Counted from the stretch's first letter, positions 10,403 to 20,945 are shown. The stretch: 64,000 bases of DNA from Sphaerotilus mobilis (GCF_004216565.1 NZ_SGWV01000008.1:558001-622000); one strand, 5' to 3'. The notes: generated from the letters alone by a model not told the origin. Made by a program: numbers and translations.

Positions 10403-10750
10403 GGTGCAATGCAGCACAAGCGTCAACCTTGGGCTACACTTCGCGCCGCTCGCCCCACCCGTTGGGGCGATGCTGTTTCGTTCATCCCCTCTGACCTTCC
10501 TCTTTCCCCTCATCCTCCAGCGGTCGACCTTCACGGTCAGGTCCGCGGGGCTGCAGGCGCGGTCGGCGGCGATGCTGTTCGACCCGGGCGGGCTCCTTCC
10601 CCTCCTCTGAGCTTTTGTACCGCTACCGCGCGTTGTTGGATGCCGCGCGGGCTGTGCTTTTGCCTGCCCAAGACCGTTCACCAACCGGTGATGCGGCGAC
10701 CGAGACGTCCGGCGGCGATCCCTCCGCGCGTCAGAAAGACTGAAGTCATC
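10403..10750 (+). promoter_or_regulatory. Long untranslated leader upstream of the RhlE-type helicase
   Basis: About 350 nt between the terminator and the helicase ATG hold no convincing gene. The stretch is pyrimidine-rich (for example CCTTCCTCTTTCCCCTCATC near 10493) and carries GC-rich inverted segments. An in-frame reading continues upstream of the helicase ATG, but its protein is low-complexity and lacks family similarity. Long structured leaders are common before cold-regulated DEAD-box helicase genes, so this is probably the promoter plus a regulatory 5' UTR. I cannot identify a specific -35/-10 pair. Confidence 0.45.
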
Positions 10751-12277
<1,527 letters not shown>

Positions 12278-12352
12278 TCGACCCGACGGATCGAACTGAC
12301 TGATCGAACCGGTTGATCCGGCCGCAGAGCCGGACACCTCGCACGATTCAGA

Positions 12353-12384
12353 CAAGGGCCACCTTCGGGTGGCCCTTGTTCTTT
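12353..12384 (+). terminator. Intrinsic terminator after rhlE
   Basis: A perfect 11-bp stem (CAAGGGCCACC / GGTGGCCCTTG) closed by a TTCG tetraloop is followed by TTCTTT. It also lies at the convergent end with the histidine kinase gene that stops at 12392. Confidence 0.93.
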
Positions 12385-12391
12385 GGTGGCG

Positions 12392-13918
12392 TCAGATCGA
12401 GGTGCGAGGCCAGCGCACCCGCACCTTCAGGCCGGGCTGTGCGGCTTCGAAGGTCAACTGGCCACCGTGCGCCTGCGCCACAAGCCGGCACAGATACAGG
12501 CCCAGCCCCACCCCGCCGCTGTGGCGGGTGCGGGCGGCATCGGTGCGGTAGAAGGCCTCGGCCAGACGTGCGAGGTGGTCCGGCGCGACGCCGGGTCCGT
12601 GGTCGCGCAGGCTCATCAGCCAATGGCCGCCGTCAGGCTCGGGCCGGATCGACAGTTCAAGGTCAGCCCCCGCCACATCGGTCGGTCGGCCATGCCGCAA
12701 GGCGTTGTCGACCAGGTTGCGCACCAGCAAACGCCAGCGCATCGGATCGATCGCCACCTGGCTCAGCAAGCGAGCCACCTCGGGCGCGATGTCCCACCGG
12801 ATCTGCGGCAAGGGCGTGCCGGACGGGGCGCTGTCCTGCCAGTGGCGCAAGCGCTCATCGGCGACGTGGCGGACCAGTGCGACCAGATCGGTCGGCTCGG
12901 TCTGCAGCGCGGCATGGCCCGCGCTCAGGCGCTCGCCTTCAAGCAGGTCATTGATGAGCGAGCGCATCTCCTCCAGATCGCGCAGCAAGGCATCGCGCGA
13001 CGGGCCTTCGTCGACCAGTTCGGCGTTGAGCCTGGCCCGCGTCAGCGGCGAGCGCAGCTCGTGGCTGATCGCCAGCAGCAAGGCGCGCTTGGCCTCCAGA
13101 CGCTCGCGCAGGCCCTCGGCCATGGCATTGATCTGGCCGGCCAGTCGACCGAGCTCATCCGGACGACGGATCGGGATGGCCTGCGCGAAATCGCCTTGCC
13201 CATAGCGCAAGGCCCCCGCGCCGATGTCGTCGAGCGGACGCAGCATCCGGCGCATCACGAGGTAAGCGATGGCGGTGACCAGCAGCAGCGCGGCCAGCGT
13301 CAGCCAGCCGATCACGCGCGGCTGGTGCGCCAGCGGGACCTCGCCGAGCGCAAAGGTGATGCGATGGCCGTCGGGCGTCAGACGGCTGAGCGCGACAACC
13401 CCGCGCGAGCCGGGCGGCTCGTCGCGGGCGTCGTCGGTGTCGTCGCGGCGCCAGCGCGGCGGGCCACGGCGGGGTTCGTCCTCGGACGCGGCCAGGTCGC
13501 GCCGCCACGGTGGTGGCATGTCGTCACGGCCACGCTCGCCCATGCGGACGCCGTCGCGATCACGTGGCCGCATCGGCAAGGGCATCGGGTGGCGCGGCAG
13601 ACCATCGGGGTGCGAGCGCCAGTTGACGATCGGCCCTTCGATCTGGATGGCCAGCGGCAGGCGCTCGGCCATGGCCTCGGCCCGGGCGACATCGGGCGGG
13701 CTGCCAATGTCCGCCGCCAGCCGGTCCACATAGTCGGCCACCAGCGGTCGCACCAGCGCGCGCCAGCCGCCGCCCAACGCACGCTGCATGCCGGCCATGA
13801 AGGTCAGGCCCATGACCAGCGCCAGCACCACGAACAGCAGCACCAGCCGCATGCCGAGCCGGCGGTGGCGAGCAACCGGCCGGTTCAGCCAGCCGTGATC
13901 GTCAAGAGGCGTGCCCAT
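12392..13918 (-). CDS. Sensor histidine kinase (envelope-stress type)
   Basis: Inner-membrane two-component sensor of 508 aa. TM1 is at about 22-42 and TM2 at 202-222, enclosing a periplasmic region of about 160 residues. HAMP follows at 223-275, HisKA with ISHELRSPLTRARLN (phospho-His H286), and the HATPase_c N box RNLVDNALRHG, G1 box DHGPGV and G2 box GGVGLGLYL. The periplasmic region has a striking insert (about 100-170) rich in Arg, Pro, Asp and Met (HPMPLPMRPRDRDG, DDMPPPW), which might bind metal or sense cationic stress (inference). Its start is 3 nt after the response regulator stop, so both are co-translated. Nearest relatives by layout are CpxA/RstB-type sensors. Confidence 0.92.
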   Translation of the reverse strand: MGTPLDDHGWLNRPVARHRRLGMRLVLLFVVLALVMGLTFMAGMQRALGGGWRALVRPLVADYVDRLAADIGSPPDVARAEAMAERLPLAIQIEGPIVNWRSHPDGLPRHPMPLPMRPRDRDGVRMGERGRDDMPPPWRRDLAASEDEPRRGPPRWRRDDTDDARDEPPGSRGVVALSRLTPDGHRITFALGEVPLAHQPRVIGWLTLAALLLVTAIAYLVMRRMLRPLDDIGAGALRYGQGDFAQAIPIRRPDELGRLAGQINAMAEGLRERLEAKRALLLAISHELRSPLTRARLNAELVDEGPSRDALLRDLEEMRSLINDLLEGERLSAGHAALQTEPTDLVALVRHVADERLRHWQDSAPSGTPLPQIRWDIAPEVARLLSQVAIDPMRWRLLVRNLVDNALRHGRPTDVAGADLELSIRPEPDGGHWLMSLRDHGPGVAPDHLARLAEAFYRTDAARTRHSGGVGLGLYLCRLVAQAHGGQLTFEAAQPGLKVRVRWPRTSI

Positions 13919-13921
13919 GGT

Positions 13922-14611
13922 TCAGTCGGCCATCCGCGCGGCCGCGAAGGCGTAGCCGGCGTTGCGAACGGTCTTGATGCAGTCCAGCGGTTCGAGCTTC
14001 TTGCGCATGCGGCTGACCAGGATGTCGACCGCACGGGTGTAGAGCTCAGCCTCCTGACCGCGCAGCCGGGTCAGGATGTCGTCGCGGCTGAAGACCTTCT
14101 GCGGTTCGCGCGCCAGCAGGCCCAGCAACTCGAACTCGGTGCCGGTCAGTTCGACCTCATGGCCTTGCACATGGACCTGGCGGCGTTCGAAGTCGATCGT
14201 CAGGCCGTCGAACACCAGCTGCGACGGGCCGGCGGCCTCGTGGCGATCGGCGCGTTGCCGGCGCAGGATGGTCTGCAGCCGGGCGGCCAGTTCGCGCGGC
14301 TCGAAGGGCTTGGGCAGGTAGTCGTCTGCGCCCAGCTCCAGGCCGATGACGCGGTCCATCACGTCGCCGCGCGCGGTCAGCATCAGGATGGGGATGTCGC
14401 TGGTCTTGCGGATTTCGCGGCAGACCGCGAAGCCGTCCATTTCGGGCAGCATGACGTCGAGGATCACCGCGTCATAGTGACCTGCGGCCAGTCGCGCCAA
14501 GCCGGCACTGGGCCGGTCGGCATGGTCCAGCGCCAGGTCGTAGCGTTGCAGATAGGTGGTCAGCGGCGCGGCCAGATGCTGGTCATCGTCGATCAGGAGC
14601 AGTCGATGCAT
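13922..14611 (-). CDS. OmpR/PhoB-family response regulator
   Basis: Two-component transcription factor of 229 aa. The receiver domain (1-118) has the acidic pair in LLLIDDDQ, the phosphoacceptor D52 in LDVMLPEMDG, the switch Thr in MLTARG and the conserved KPF. The C-terminal winged helix (about 130-226) shows ELTGTEFELLGLLAREPQKVFSRDDI and VDILVSRMRKKL, typical of the OmpR class. ATG at 14611 was chosen because MHRLLLIDDD is a standard receiver start; an upstream ATG would add 15 unrelated residues. It pairs with the kinase immediately downstream. The Spy/CpxP-like gene upstream in the same orientation is a plausible target. Confidence 0.94.
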   Translation of the reverse strand: MHRLLLIDDDQHLAAPLTTYLQRYDLALDHADRPSAGLARLAAGHYDAVILDVMLPEMDGFAVCREIRKTSDIPILMLTARGDVMDRVIGLELGADDYLPKPFEPRELAARLQTILRRQRADRHEAAGPSQLVFDGLTIDFERRQVHVQGHEVELTGTEFELLGLLAREPQKVFSRDDILTRLRGQEAELYTRAVDILVSRMRKKLEPLDCIKTVRNAGYAFAAARMAD

Positions 14612-14639
14612 GACGGAATGATCCCAGATGCACGGCCAC

Positions 14640-14680
14640 GAAAAAGGCCCGAACACGTGTGGTGACGTGCTCGGGCCATG
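14640..14680 (-). terminator. Intrinsic terminator between the Spy-like gene and the two-component genes
   Basis: On the reverse strand GGCCCGAGCACGT pairs with ACGTGTTCGGGCC (13 bp with one G-U wobble) around CACCAC, followed by TTTTTC. It lies about 50 nt after the Spy-like stop and 30 nt before the response regulator start. The regulator must therefore have its own promoter or depend on read-through. Confidence 0.85.
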
Positions 14681-14730
14681 TCAGGCGGGAAGCCAGGGGC
14701 TTTCAGGGCTCAGGCTTCAAGCATCAGGCT

Positions 14731-15336
14731 TCAGCCGCGCTCACCCCGATCACCGTGCTTGCCGCCATGGCCGTCATGACCACCTCGGCCGGGACCGCGG
14801 GCCATGAACTGGCGGACCTGCTCCTGCTGCTCGGGCTTGAGGCTGTCGAAGAAGTCGGCAGCGGCGGTGATGAGCTCAGGCCCGGCCTTCTGGATGGCCT
14901 GCGCCTTGGCGTCGGCCAGCTGCTGGGCCTTGGCCTTGTCGAAGCGGTTGCCTGCGATCAGCGCCTGCAGGTCTTGACGCGGGCCGGCCGGCTTGGCGGT
15001 GTCACCCGCCTTCGGGGCGGCGCCGGCTGCCGATCCAGCCGCGTGCATGGCCTGACGCTGCGCCTGCAGCGTGTCCATCAGCTTGCCCAGGCGCTGCTTC
15101 TGCGCGTCGTCCAGCTTGAGCTCGCGGGTGGCGCGCTCGACCATGCGATCGCGCATCTTCTGGTGGTCGGCGTCCGACATCTGGCCGTGACGGCCATGGC
15201 CGCCGCCGTGGCCCATCATGCCCATCATCGCGTCACCGCCCATCGGCGCGGCGACGGCGCCAACGGCGCCCAGCAGGCCGAAGGACACGGCGGTGGTGGC
15301 GAGAACGATCAGGCTGCGTTGCTTCCAGGTCTTCAT
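14731..15336 (-). CDS. Spy/CpxP-like periplasmic LTxxQ-motif protein
   Basis: Small exported protein of 201 aa with a signal peptide (MKTWKQRSLIVLATTAVSFG, cleavage near the AVAA at 27-30). The mature N-terminus is Met/His/Gly-rich (residues 32-54), two LTxxQ-like helical motifs follow (LDDAQKQRL near 75-83 and LKPEQQEQV near 166-174), and the tail is His/Gly-rich (GHDGHGGKHGD). Spy and CpxP are periplasmic chaperones or stress-kinase modulators; the Met/His richness suggests metal binding as well (inference). ATG at 15336 is preceded by AAGGA at good spacing, whereas the ATG three codons upstream overlaps that site. It is transcribed divergently from the ECF sigma gene. Confidence 0.85.
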   Translation of the reverse strand: MKTWKQRSLIVLATTAVSFGLLGAVGAVAAPMGGDAMMGMMGHGGGHGRHGQMSDADHQKMRDRMVERATRELKLDDAQKQRLGKLMDTLQAQRQAMHAAGSAAGAAPKAGDTAKPAGPRQDLQALIAGNRFDKAKAQQLADAKAQAIQKAGPELITAAADFFDSLKPEQQEQVRQFMARGPGRGGHDGHGGKHGDRGERG

Positions 15337-15540
15337 GGGGAACATCCTTTCGGGACGGGTTGAGATCCGAGGCGATCCGCCCGGCGCTGCCTCGCAGCGG
15401 CTGCGGTGTGGATCGATGGAAGGGATGTTGCCGGCGGGCTTGCGTGGCGTCCTTGCAGCGCGGTATCGGCGTGTTTCGTTTCTTTTCGGGCCTGGGGCCG
15501 GACTTCGTACACTCCGCCCGCCGCCCCACCATGCTCCGAC

Positions 15541-16101
15541 ATGAACGACCTCGCCCACCTGCTGCAAGACCTGCGCGAACCCCTGATGCGCTATGCCCGC
15601 AAGCAACTGCGCAACGAGGCCTGGGCCGAGGACGCGGTGTCCGAAACGATGATGGTGGCGCTGGAGAAACCGCAGTCCTTCGGCGGGCAGAGCCAGCTCA
15701 AGACCTGGCTGATCGGCATCCTCAAGCACAAGCTGATCGACCAGATCCGGCGACACGGGCGCGAGATCTCCAGCACCCGCGAGGACGAGGACGACATCGA
15801 CGACCTGCTCTTCCATCCCGATGGCCATTGGCGCGAAGCGCCGGCCGAATGGGGCAACCCGGAGGCCAGCCTCGGACAGCGTCAGTTCATCACCGTGCTC
15901 GATGCCTGCGTGGAGCACCTTCCAGGCCAGCAGGGCCAAGTCTTCATGATGCGTGAATGGCTTGGCCTGGAAACCGAAGAAGTCTGTCAGCAATTGGGCA
16001 TCAGCTCGACCAACCTGTTCGTGCTGCTGCACCGCGCCAAGCTCCGTCTGCGCGAATGCCTGCAAACCCACTGGTTCTCTTCCCCCAGGCCCGGCCTGTG
16101 A
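15541..16101 (+). CDS. ECF-type RNA polymerase sigma factor
   Basis: Sigma-70 family member of 186 aa with only regions 2 and 4, the extracytoplasmic-function layout. Region 2 covers about 10-75 (YARKQLRNEAWAEDAVSETMM, then LKTWLIGILKHKLIDQIRRH). An acidic linker (EDEDDIDDLLFHPDG) follows, and region 4 spans about 125-178 with the helix-turn-helix ETEEVCQQLGISSTNLFVLLHRAK. The start MNDLAHLLQDLREPLMRYARKQ at 15541 is typical. A zinc-finger protein follows 5 nt later, the usual anti-sigma position. The divergent Spy-like gene across a 204-nt promoter region may belong to the same stress response (inference). Confidence 0.92.
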   Translation: MNDLAHLLQDLREPLMRYARKQLRNEAWAEDAVSETMMVALEKPQSFGGQSQLKTWLIGILKHKLIDQIRRHGREISSTREDEDDIDDLLFHPDGHWREAPAEWGNPEASLGQRQFITVLDACVEHLPGQQGQVFMMREWLGLETEEVCQQLGISSTNLFVLLHRAKLRLRECLQTHWFSSPRPGL

Positions 16102-16106
16102 CCGCC

Positions 16107-16343
16107 ATGCGACCGATGCTCAGCTGCCGAGATGTCACCCGCCTCGTCCTCGAAGGCGAAGAACGCACCCTGTCCCTCGGTGAGCGGGTGGGCGTGCGGG
16201 TACACCTGTGGATCTGCAAGGCCTGCCCGGCCTTCACCCGGCAGGTCCGGCTGATGCGCAGCGCGCTGGGCCAGTGGCAGGCCTACCGGGATGCCGGCGA
16301 CAGCCTGGACGACACCAAGCCGGGCAGCGGCGACCGGCGCTGA
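16107..16343 (+). CDS. Zinc-finger (ZAS/zf-HC2) anti-sigma factor candidate
   Basis: Short protein of 78 aa with a Cys-x25-His-x3-Cys-x2-Cys pattern: C7, H33, C37 and C40 (RVHLWICKACPAF). This matches the zinc-binding anti-sigma (ZAS) domain, which binds ECF sigma factors and releases them on redox or metal stress. There is no transmembrane segment, so it would be a soluble regulator. It starts 5 nt after the sigma factor stop and is surely co-transcribed. Partner specificity is inferred from adjacency. Confidence 0.85.
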   Translation: MRPMLSCRDVTRLVLEGEERTLSLGERVGVRVHLWICKACPAFTRQVRLMRSALGQWQAYRDAGDSLDDTKPGSGDRR

Positions 16344-16371
16344 GCCGGCCGCGCTCGCCAGCGGCGCCGCT

Positions 16372-17346
16372 TCAGGCTGCGGGCCCCAGGCAGAGACGTC
16401 GCCGCGCCGTCTCGTACTCATTGGCCAGACGCTGCACCAGCTCGCCGGCCGGCGCGATCCTGTCGATCGCGCCGATGCCCTGGCCGCAGCCCCAGATGTC
16501 CTTCCAGGCCTTCTTCGCCTCGTTGCCGTCAGCACCGCCAAAGTTCATCTTGCTCGGATCGGCATCGGGCAAGGCGTCCGGGTCCATGCCCGCAGCCCGG
16601 ATCGACGGCTTGAGGTAGTTGCCGTGCACGCCGGTGAACAGGTTGCTGTAGACGATGTCGTCGCTGTTCGAGTCGACGATGCACTGCTTGTAGGCCTCGC
16701 TGGCGCGCGCCTCATGCGTGGCGATGAAGGCCGAGCCGATGTAGGCCAGGTCCGCCCCCATCGCCTGTGCGGCCAGCACCGCACCGCCGCTGGCGATCGA
16801 TCCCGACAGCGCCAGCGGGCCGTCGAACCACTGACGGATCTCCTGGATCAGCGCGAACGGGCTCTTGACGCCGGCATGCCCGCCAGCGCCCGCCGCCACC
16901 GCGATCAGGCCATCCGCCCCCTTGTCGATGGCCTTGTGGGCGAAGGCGTTGTTGATGATGTCGTGCATCACCAGCCCGCCCCAGGCGTGGACGGCATGGT
17001 TGACGTCCTCGCGCGCGCCCAGGCTGGTGATCACCAGCGGCACCTTGTAGCGGGCGCAGACCTCGAGGTCGTGCTCCAGACGGTCATTGCTCTTGTGCAC
17101 GATCTGGTTGATCGCGTAGGGCGCGGCCGGCTGGTCCGGATGTGCGGCATCCCAGGCCGCCAGCGTCTCGGTGATCTCGGCCAGCCAGTCATCGAGCTGC
17201 GAGGCCGGCCGGGCGTTCAGTGCCGGCATCGAGCCGATGATGCCGGCTTGGCATTGCGCGATCACCAGCTGCGGGTTGCTGATGATGAACAAGGGCGAGC
17301 CGATGACCGGCAGGCGCAAGGTGTCGAACAGGGGTGGGAGCGACAT
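16372..17346 (-). CDS. Nitronate monooxygenase family flavoprotein
   Basis: FMN-dependent TIM-barrel protein of 324 aa in the 2-nitropropane dioxygenase/nitronate monooxygenase family, which oxidises propionate-3-nitronate-like compounds. Visible features are the N-terminal PVIGSPLFIISNPQLVIAQCQAGIIG, the phosphate-binding VAAGAGGHAG near 162-171 and SGSIASGGAVLAAQAMGADLAYIGSAFIAT near 195-223. ATG at 17346 overlaps the stop of the upstream acyl-CoA dehydrogenase by one base (TGATG), so the pair is translationally coupled. This hints at detoxification of an acyl/nitro by-product, though many family members have unrelated or unknown substrates. Confidence 0.88.
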   Translation of the reverse strand: MSLPPLFDTLRLPVIGSPLFIISNPQLVIAQCQAGIIGSMPALNARPASQLDDWLAEITETLAAWDAAHPDQPAAPYAINQIVHKSNDRLEHDLEVCARYKVPLVITSLGAREDVNHAVHAWGGLVMHDIINNAFAHKAIDKGADGLIAVAAGAGGHAGVKSPFALIQEIRQWFDGPLALSGSIASGGAVLAAQAMGADLAYIGSAFIATHEARASEAYKQCIVDSNSDDIVYSNLFTGVHGNYLKPSIRAAGMDPDALPDADPSKMNFGGADGNEAKKAWKDIWGCGQGIGAIDRIAPAGELVQRLANEYETARRRLCLGPAA

Positions 17347-19136
17347 CAGAAGGCCTCCAGCGCCAGCGCGCAAACCGACTCTCCGCCGTCGATCACGCTG
17401 TCGCGCAAGCCCGGCACCCGCGTCAGGATGTGGTCGCCGTAGAAGCGGGCAGTGGCGATCTTGGCCGTCATGAAGGGCACGTCGTCGCCTTCGTTGATGG
17501 CGTCCTCGGCGGCCAGCAGCGCGCGGCCCATCTGCCAGCCGGCCATCAGGTTGCCGGCCAGCATCAGGTAGTTGACCGAACCGGCGAAGACCTCGTTGGG
17601 ATGCGCCTTGGTGCGCCCGGCCACGAAGTCGACCACCTCGATGAAGGCCAGTCTTGCGGCCTTCAACCGGCGTGCATAGGTCTGCGCAGCCACGCTCGAA
17701 TGGGCGGCCAGCGCGGCCTCGGTGACTTCGATCTGGCCGGCGATCGCCTTGGCCGTCTGGCCACCGTCGCGGGCGGTCTTGCGACCGATCAGGTCATTGG
17801 CCTGGATGGCGGTCGTGCCCTCGTAGATCGTCAGGATCTTGGCGTCGCGGTAGTACTGCGCCGCGCCGGTCTCCTCGATGAAGCCCATGCCGCCATGCAC
17901 CTGCACGCCCAGGCTGGTGACCTCCAGACTCATCTCGGTGCTGTAGCCCTTGACCAGCGGCACCATGAATTCATAGAAGGCCTGGTTGACACGGCGCGTG
18001 TCGGCATCCGGGTGGTGATGGGCGGCGTCGTAGGCGGCACCGGCGACCAGCGCCAGTGCGCGACAGCCTTCGCTGAGCGAGCGCATCGTCATCAGCATGC
18101 GCCGCACATCGGGGTGGTGGATGATCGCGCCGGCCGTCGGCAGCGAGCCGTCGACCGGACGGGACTGCACACGGTCGCGCGCGTACTGCACGGCCTTCTG
18201 GTAGGCCCGGTCGGCCACCGCGATGCCCTGAATGCCGACCGCGAAGCGGGCCGCGTTCATCATGATGAACATGTACTCCAGGCCACGGTTCTCCTGGCCG
18301 ATCAGGGTGCCGACGGCACCGCCGTGGTCGCCGTACTGCAGCACGGCGGTCGGGCTGGCCTTGATGCCCAGCTTGTGCTCGATCGAGACGCAGTGCACAT
18401 CGTTGCGCTCGCCCAGGCTGCCATCCGCGTTCACCATGAACTTGGGCACGATGAACAGGCTGATGCCCTTGACGCCCTCGGGCGCGCCGACCACCCGCGC
18501 CAGCACGAGGTGGACGATGTTCTCGGCCATGTCGTGTTCGCCGTAGGTGATGAAGATCTTGGTGCCGAAGATCTTGTAGGTGCCATCGGCCTGCGGTTCG
18601 GCGCGTGTGCGCACAGCCGCCAGGTCAGAGCCGGCCTGCGGCTCGGTGAGGTTCATCGTGCCAGTCCAACGACCTTCGATCATCGGCGGGATGTAGGTCG
18701 CCTTCTGTTCGTCCGAGCCGGCCGTGAGCAGCGCCTCGATCGCACCATCGGTCAGCAGCGGGCACAGCGCAAAGCTCAGGTTGGCGCTGTTGAGCATCTC
18801 GATGCAGGCGGCGCCGATCGCCTTGGGCAGGCCCTGCCCGCCGAACTCAGGCGGGTGCTGCAGGCCCTGCCAGCCGCCGTCGACGAACTGCTTGAAGGCG
18901 TCCTTGAAACCGGGCGTGGTGATGACCTGACCGGCCTTCCAGAACGACGGCTTCTGGTCGCCATCCCAGTTCAGCGGCGCGACAACGTTCTCGTTGAGGC
19001 GGGCGCACTCCTCCAGCACGGCGGCGGCCGTCTCCAGGCCGGCCTCCTCGAACGCCGGGATCTGGGTCAGCTGATCGAGTCCGGCCAGCTCCTTCAGGCC
19101 AAACATGAAATCCTTGACGGGGGCGCGGTAGGTCAT
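17346..19136 (-). CDS. Acyl-CoA dehydrogenase, long C-terminally extended type
   Basis: FAD-dependent acyl-CoA dehydrogenase of 596 aa, longer than the classical 380-aa enzymes and similar to the FadE/DmdC-type subfamily. It introduces a trans-2 double bond into acyl-CoA and passes electrons to ETF, whose genes lie just upstream. The substrate and FAD stretch MNLTEPQAGSDL (161-172), GTKIFITYGEHD (191-202) and the active-site base region ILTIYEGTTAIQANDL with E439 are clear. From about 460 there is an additional helical C-terminal domain. The start at 19136 (MTYRAPVKDFMFGLKE) is standard. Chain-length preference cannot be read from sequence. Confidence 0.92.
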   Translation of the reverse strand: MTYRAPVKDFMFGLKELAGLDQLTQIPAFEEAGLETAAAVLEECARLNENVVAPLNWDGDQKPSFWKAGQVITTPGFKDAFKQFVDGGWQGLQHPPEFGGQGLPKAIGAACIEMLNSANLSFALCPLLTDGAIEALLTAGSDEQKATYIPPMIEGRWTGTMNLTEPQAGSDLAAVRTRAEPQADGTYKIFGTKIFITYGEHDMAENIVHLVLARVVGAPEGVKGISLFIVPKFMVNADGSLGERNDVHCVSIEHKLGIKASPTAVLQYGDHGGAVGTLIGQENRGLEYMFIMMNAARFAVGIQGIAVADRAYQKAVQYARDRVQSRPVDGSLPTAGAIIHHPDVRRMLMTMRSLSEGCRALALVAGAAYDAAHHHPDADTRRVNQAFYEFMVPLVKGYSTEMSLEVTSLGVQVHGGMGFIEETGAAQYYRDAKILTIYEGTTAIQANDLIGRKTARDGGQTAKAIAGQIEVTEAALAAHSSVAAQTYARRLKAARLAFIEVVDFVAGRTKAHPNEVFAGSVNYLMLAGNLMAGWQMGRALLAAEDAINEGDDVPFMTAKIATARFYGDHILTRVPGLRDSVIDGGESVCALALEAF

Positions 19137-19190
19137 GGCACGGTCTCCGGGTGCGTGTTGTGGGAACGGTGGGTCAGGTGGTGGACAAGA

Positions 19191-19225
19191 CAGGGGCGCC
19201 GCAACGTTGCCGTTGGGCGCCCCTG
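19191..19225 (-). terminator. Hairpin terminator between etfA and the acyl-CoA dehydrogenase gene
   Basis: A 10-bp perfect stem CAGGGGCGCC / GGCGCCCCTG surrounds a 15-nt loop. On the reverse strand it is followed only by TCTTGTCC, so termination may be partial and allow read-through from etfBA into the dehydrogenase gene. Confidence 0.6.
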
Positions 19226-19264
19226 GATCGGCTGGCTCAGGCCACGTCGATCAGCAAGCGGCGA

Positions 19265-20194
19265 TCACAGCGACTTGACCAGCTCGGGCACGGCCGCGAA
19301 CAGATCCGCTTCCAGGCCGTAGTCGGCCACGCTGAAGATCGGCGCCTCCGGGTCCTTGTTGATCGCGACGATCACCTTGGAATCCTTCATGCCGGCCAGA
19401 TGCTGGATCGCGCCCGAGATGCCGGCGGCGATGTAAAGCTGCGGCGCGACGATCTTGCCGGTCTGGCCGACCTGCCAGTCGTTGGGCGCGTAGCCGGCGT
19501 CCACCGCGGCGCGGCTGGCTCCGAGTGCGGCGCCGAGCTTGTCGGCCAGCGGCGTCAACACCTCGTTGAACTTGTCGCTGCTGCCCAGCGCACGGCCACC
19601 GCTGACGATGATCTTGGCGGCGGTCAGTTCGGGGCGGTCGTTCTTGGCAATCTCGCTGCCGACATAGCTGCTGCTGGACGAGTCGGCCGCAGCGGCCACG
19701 GTCTCGACAGCGGCGCTGCCGCCGGTCGACGCAGCCGCATCAAAGGCGGTGCCACGCACGGTGATCACCTTGACCGCATCGGCGCTCTGCACCGTGGCGA
19801 TCGCATTGCCCGCGTAGATCGGTCGCTCGAAGGTGTCGGCGCTGACGACGGCCGTGATGTCGCTGATCTGGGCGACGTCAAGCAAGGCCGCGACACGCGG
19901 CGCGGTGTTCTTGCCGCCAGCGGTCGCCGGGAACAGGATGTGGCTGTAGCTGCCGGCAAGCGCCACGATCTGCGGGGCCAGTGACTCGGCCAGACCATGC
20001 GCGAGGCTGGCACCGTCGGCATGGATCACCTTGGCAACACCGGCGACCTGGCTCGCCTGTTGAGCCACCCCGGCCGCGTTCTGGCCAGCCACCAGGATGT
20101 GGACGTCGCCCAGCTTCGACGCGGCGCTGACGACATTCAGCGTCGCGGGCTTAAGCGTGTTGTTGTCGTGTTCGGCAATGACGAGGACAGCCAT
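19265..20194 (-). CDS. etfA: Electron transfer flavoprotein alpha subunit
   Basis: ETF alpha subunit of 309 aa. With EtfB it forms a heterodimer that carries electrons from acyl-CoA dehydrogenases to ETF-quinone oxidoreductase. The N-terminal domain begins [22 protein letters not shown]. The C-terminal FAD-binding domain shows [37 protein letters not shown] and [24 protein letters not shown]. One base separates its start from the etfB stop, so the subunits are coupled. Confidence 0.97.
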   Translation of the reverse strand: MAVLVIAEHDNNTLKPATLNVVSAASKLGDVHILVAGQNAAGVAQQASQVAGVAKVIHADGASLAHGLAESLAPQIVALAGSYSHILFPATAGGKNTAPRVAALLDVAQISDITAVVSADTFERPIYAGNAIATVQSADAVKVITVRGTAFDAAASTGGSAAVETVAAAADSSSSSYVGSEIAKNDRPELTAAKIIVSGGRALGSSDKFNEVLTPLADKLGAALGASRAAVDAGYAPNDWQVGQTGKIVAPQLYIAAGISGAIQHLAGMKDSKVIVAINKDPEAPIFSVADYGLEADLFAAVPELVKSL

Positions 20195-20195
20195 C

Positions 20196-20945
20196 TCAGA
20201 TCACCTTCGCTTCGTTCTTCAGCTTGTCGACCAGAGCGGCCACATCGGCCACCTTGATGCCCGCCTTGCGACCGGCGGGCTCGGCCACCTTCAGGGTCTT
20301 GAGGCGCGGCGCGACGTCCACGCCCAGATCAGCCGGCGTGACCTTGTCCAGCGGCTTCTTCTTGGCCTTCATGATGTTGGGCAGCGTGACGTAGCGCGGC
20401 TCGTTCAGGCGCAGATCGGTCGTGATGACGGCCGGCAGCGTCAGGCTCAGCGTCTCCAGGCCGCCGTCGATCTCGCGGGTGACCGTGGCCTTGCCGTCGG
20501 CGATCTCGACCTTTGAGGCGAAGGTGGCTTGCGGGAGGTTGGCGAGGGCCGCGAGCATCTGGCCTGTCTGGTTGCAGTCGTCGTCGATGGCCTGCTTGCC
20601 CAGGATGATCAGGCCGGGCTGCTCCTTGTCGACCAGCGCCTTGAGCAGCTTGGCGACGGCCAGCGGCTGCAATTCGGCATCGGTCTCGACATGGATGGCG
20701 CGGTCGGCGCCAATCGCCATGGCGGTGCGCAGCGTTTCCTGGCACTGCGTGACGCCGCAGGACACAGCGATCACCTCGGTGACGACGCCCTTCTCCTTGA
20801 GCCGGACCGCTTCCTCGATCGCGATCTCGTCGAAGGGATTCATGCTCATCTTGACGTTGGCGATGTCCACGCCCGTGCCGTCGCTCTTGACGCGCACCTT
20901 GACGTTGTAGTCGACCACCCGCTTGACGGGGACGAGTGCTTTCAT
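20196..20945 (-). CDS. etfB: Electron transfer flavoprotein beta subunit
   Basis: ETF beta subunit of 249 aa, beginning [20 protein letters not shown]. The AMP-binding region ([24 protein letters not shown]) and the ETF beta signature [21 protein letters not shown] are present. It is the first gene of an etfB-etfA-(acyl-CoA dehydrogenase)-(nitronate monooxygenase) series. The 214-nt upstream region, shared with divergent murI, holds several palindromes that resemble operators of fatty-acid and branched-chain catabolism regulators. Confidence 0.97.
   Translation of the reverse strand: MKALVPVKRVVDYNVKVRVKSDGTGVDIANVKMSMNPFDEIAIEEAVRLKEKGVVTEVIAVSCGVTQCQETLRTAMAIGADRAIHVETDAELQPLAVAKLLKALVDKEQPGLIILGKQAIDDDCNQTGQMLAALANLPQATFASKVEIADGKATVTREIDGGLETLSLTLPAVITTDLRLNEPRYVTLPNIMKAKKKPLDKVTPADLGVDVAPRLKTLKVAEPAGRKAGIKVADVAALVDKLKNEAKVI

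Noticed and set aside
10409-10750. 114-residue N-terminal extension of the helicase
   Set aside because: Low-complexity translation upstream of the typical RhlE start; better explained as leader RNA.
14731-16071. 446-aa version of the Spy-like protein
   Set aside because: The extension runs through the divergent promoter and antisense to the ECF sigma gene; a signal peptide begins at 15336.
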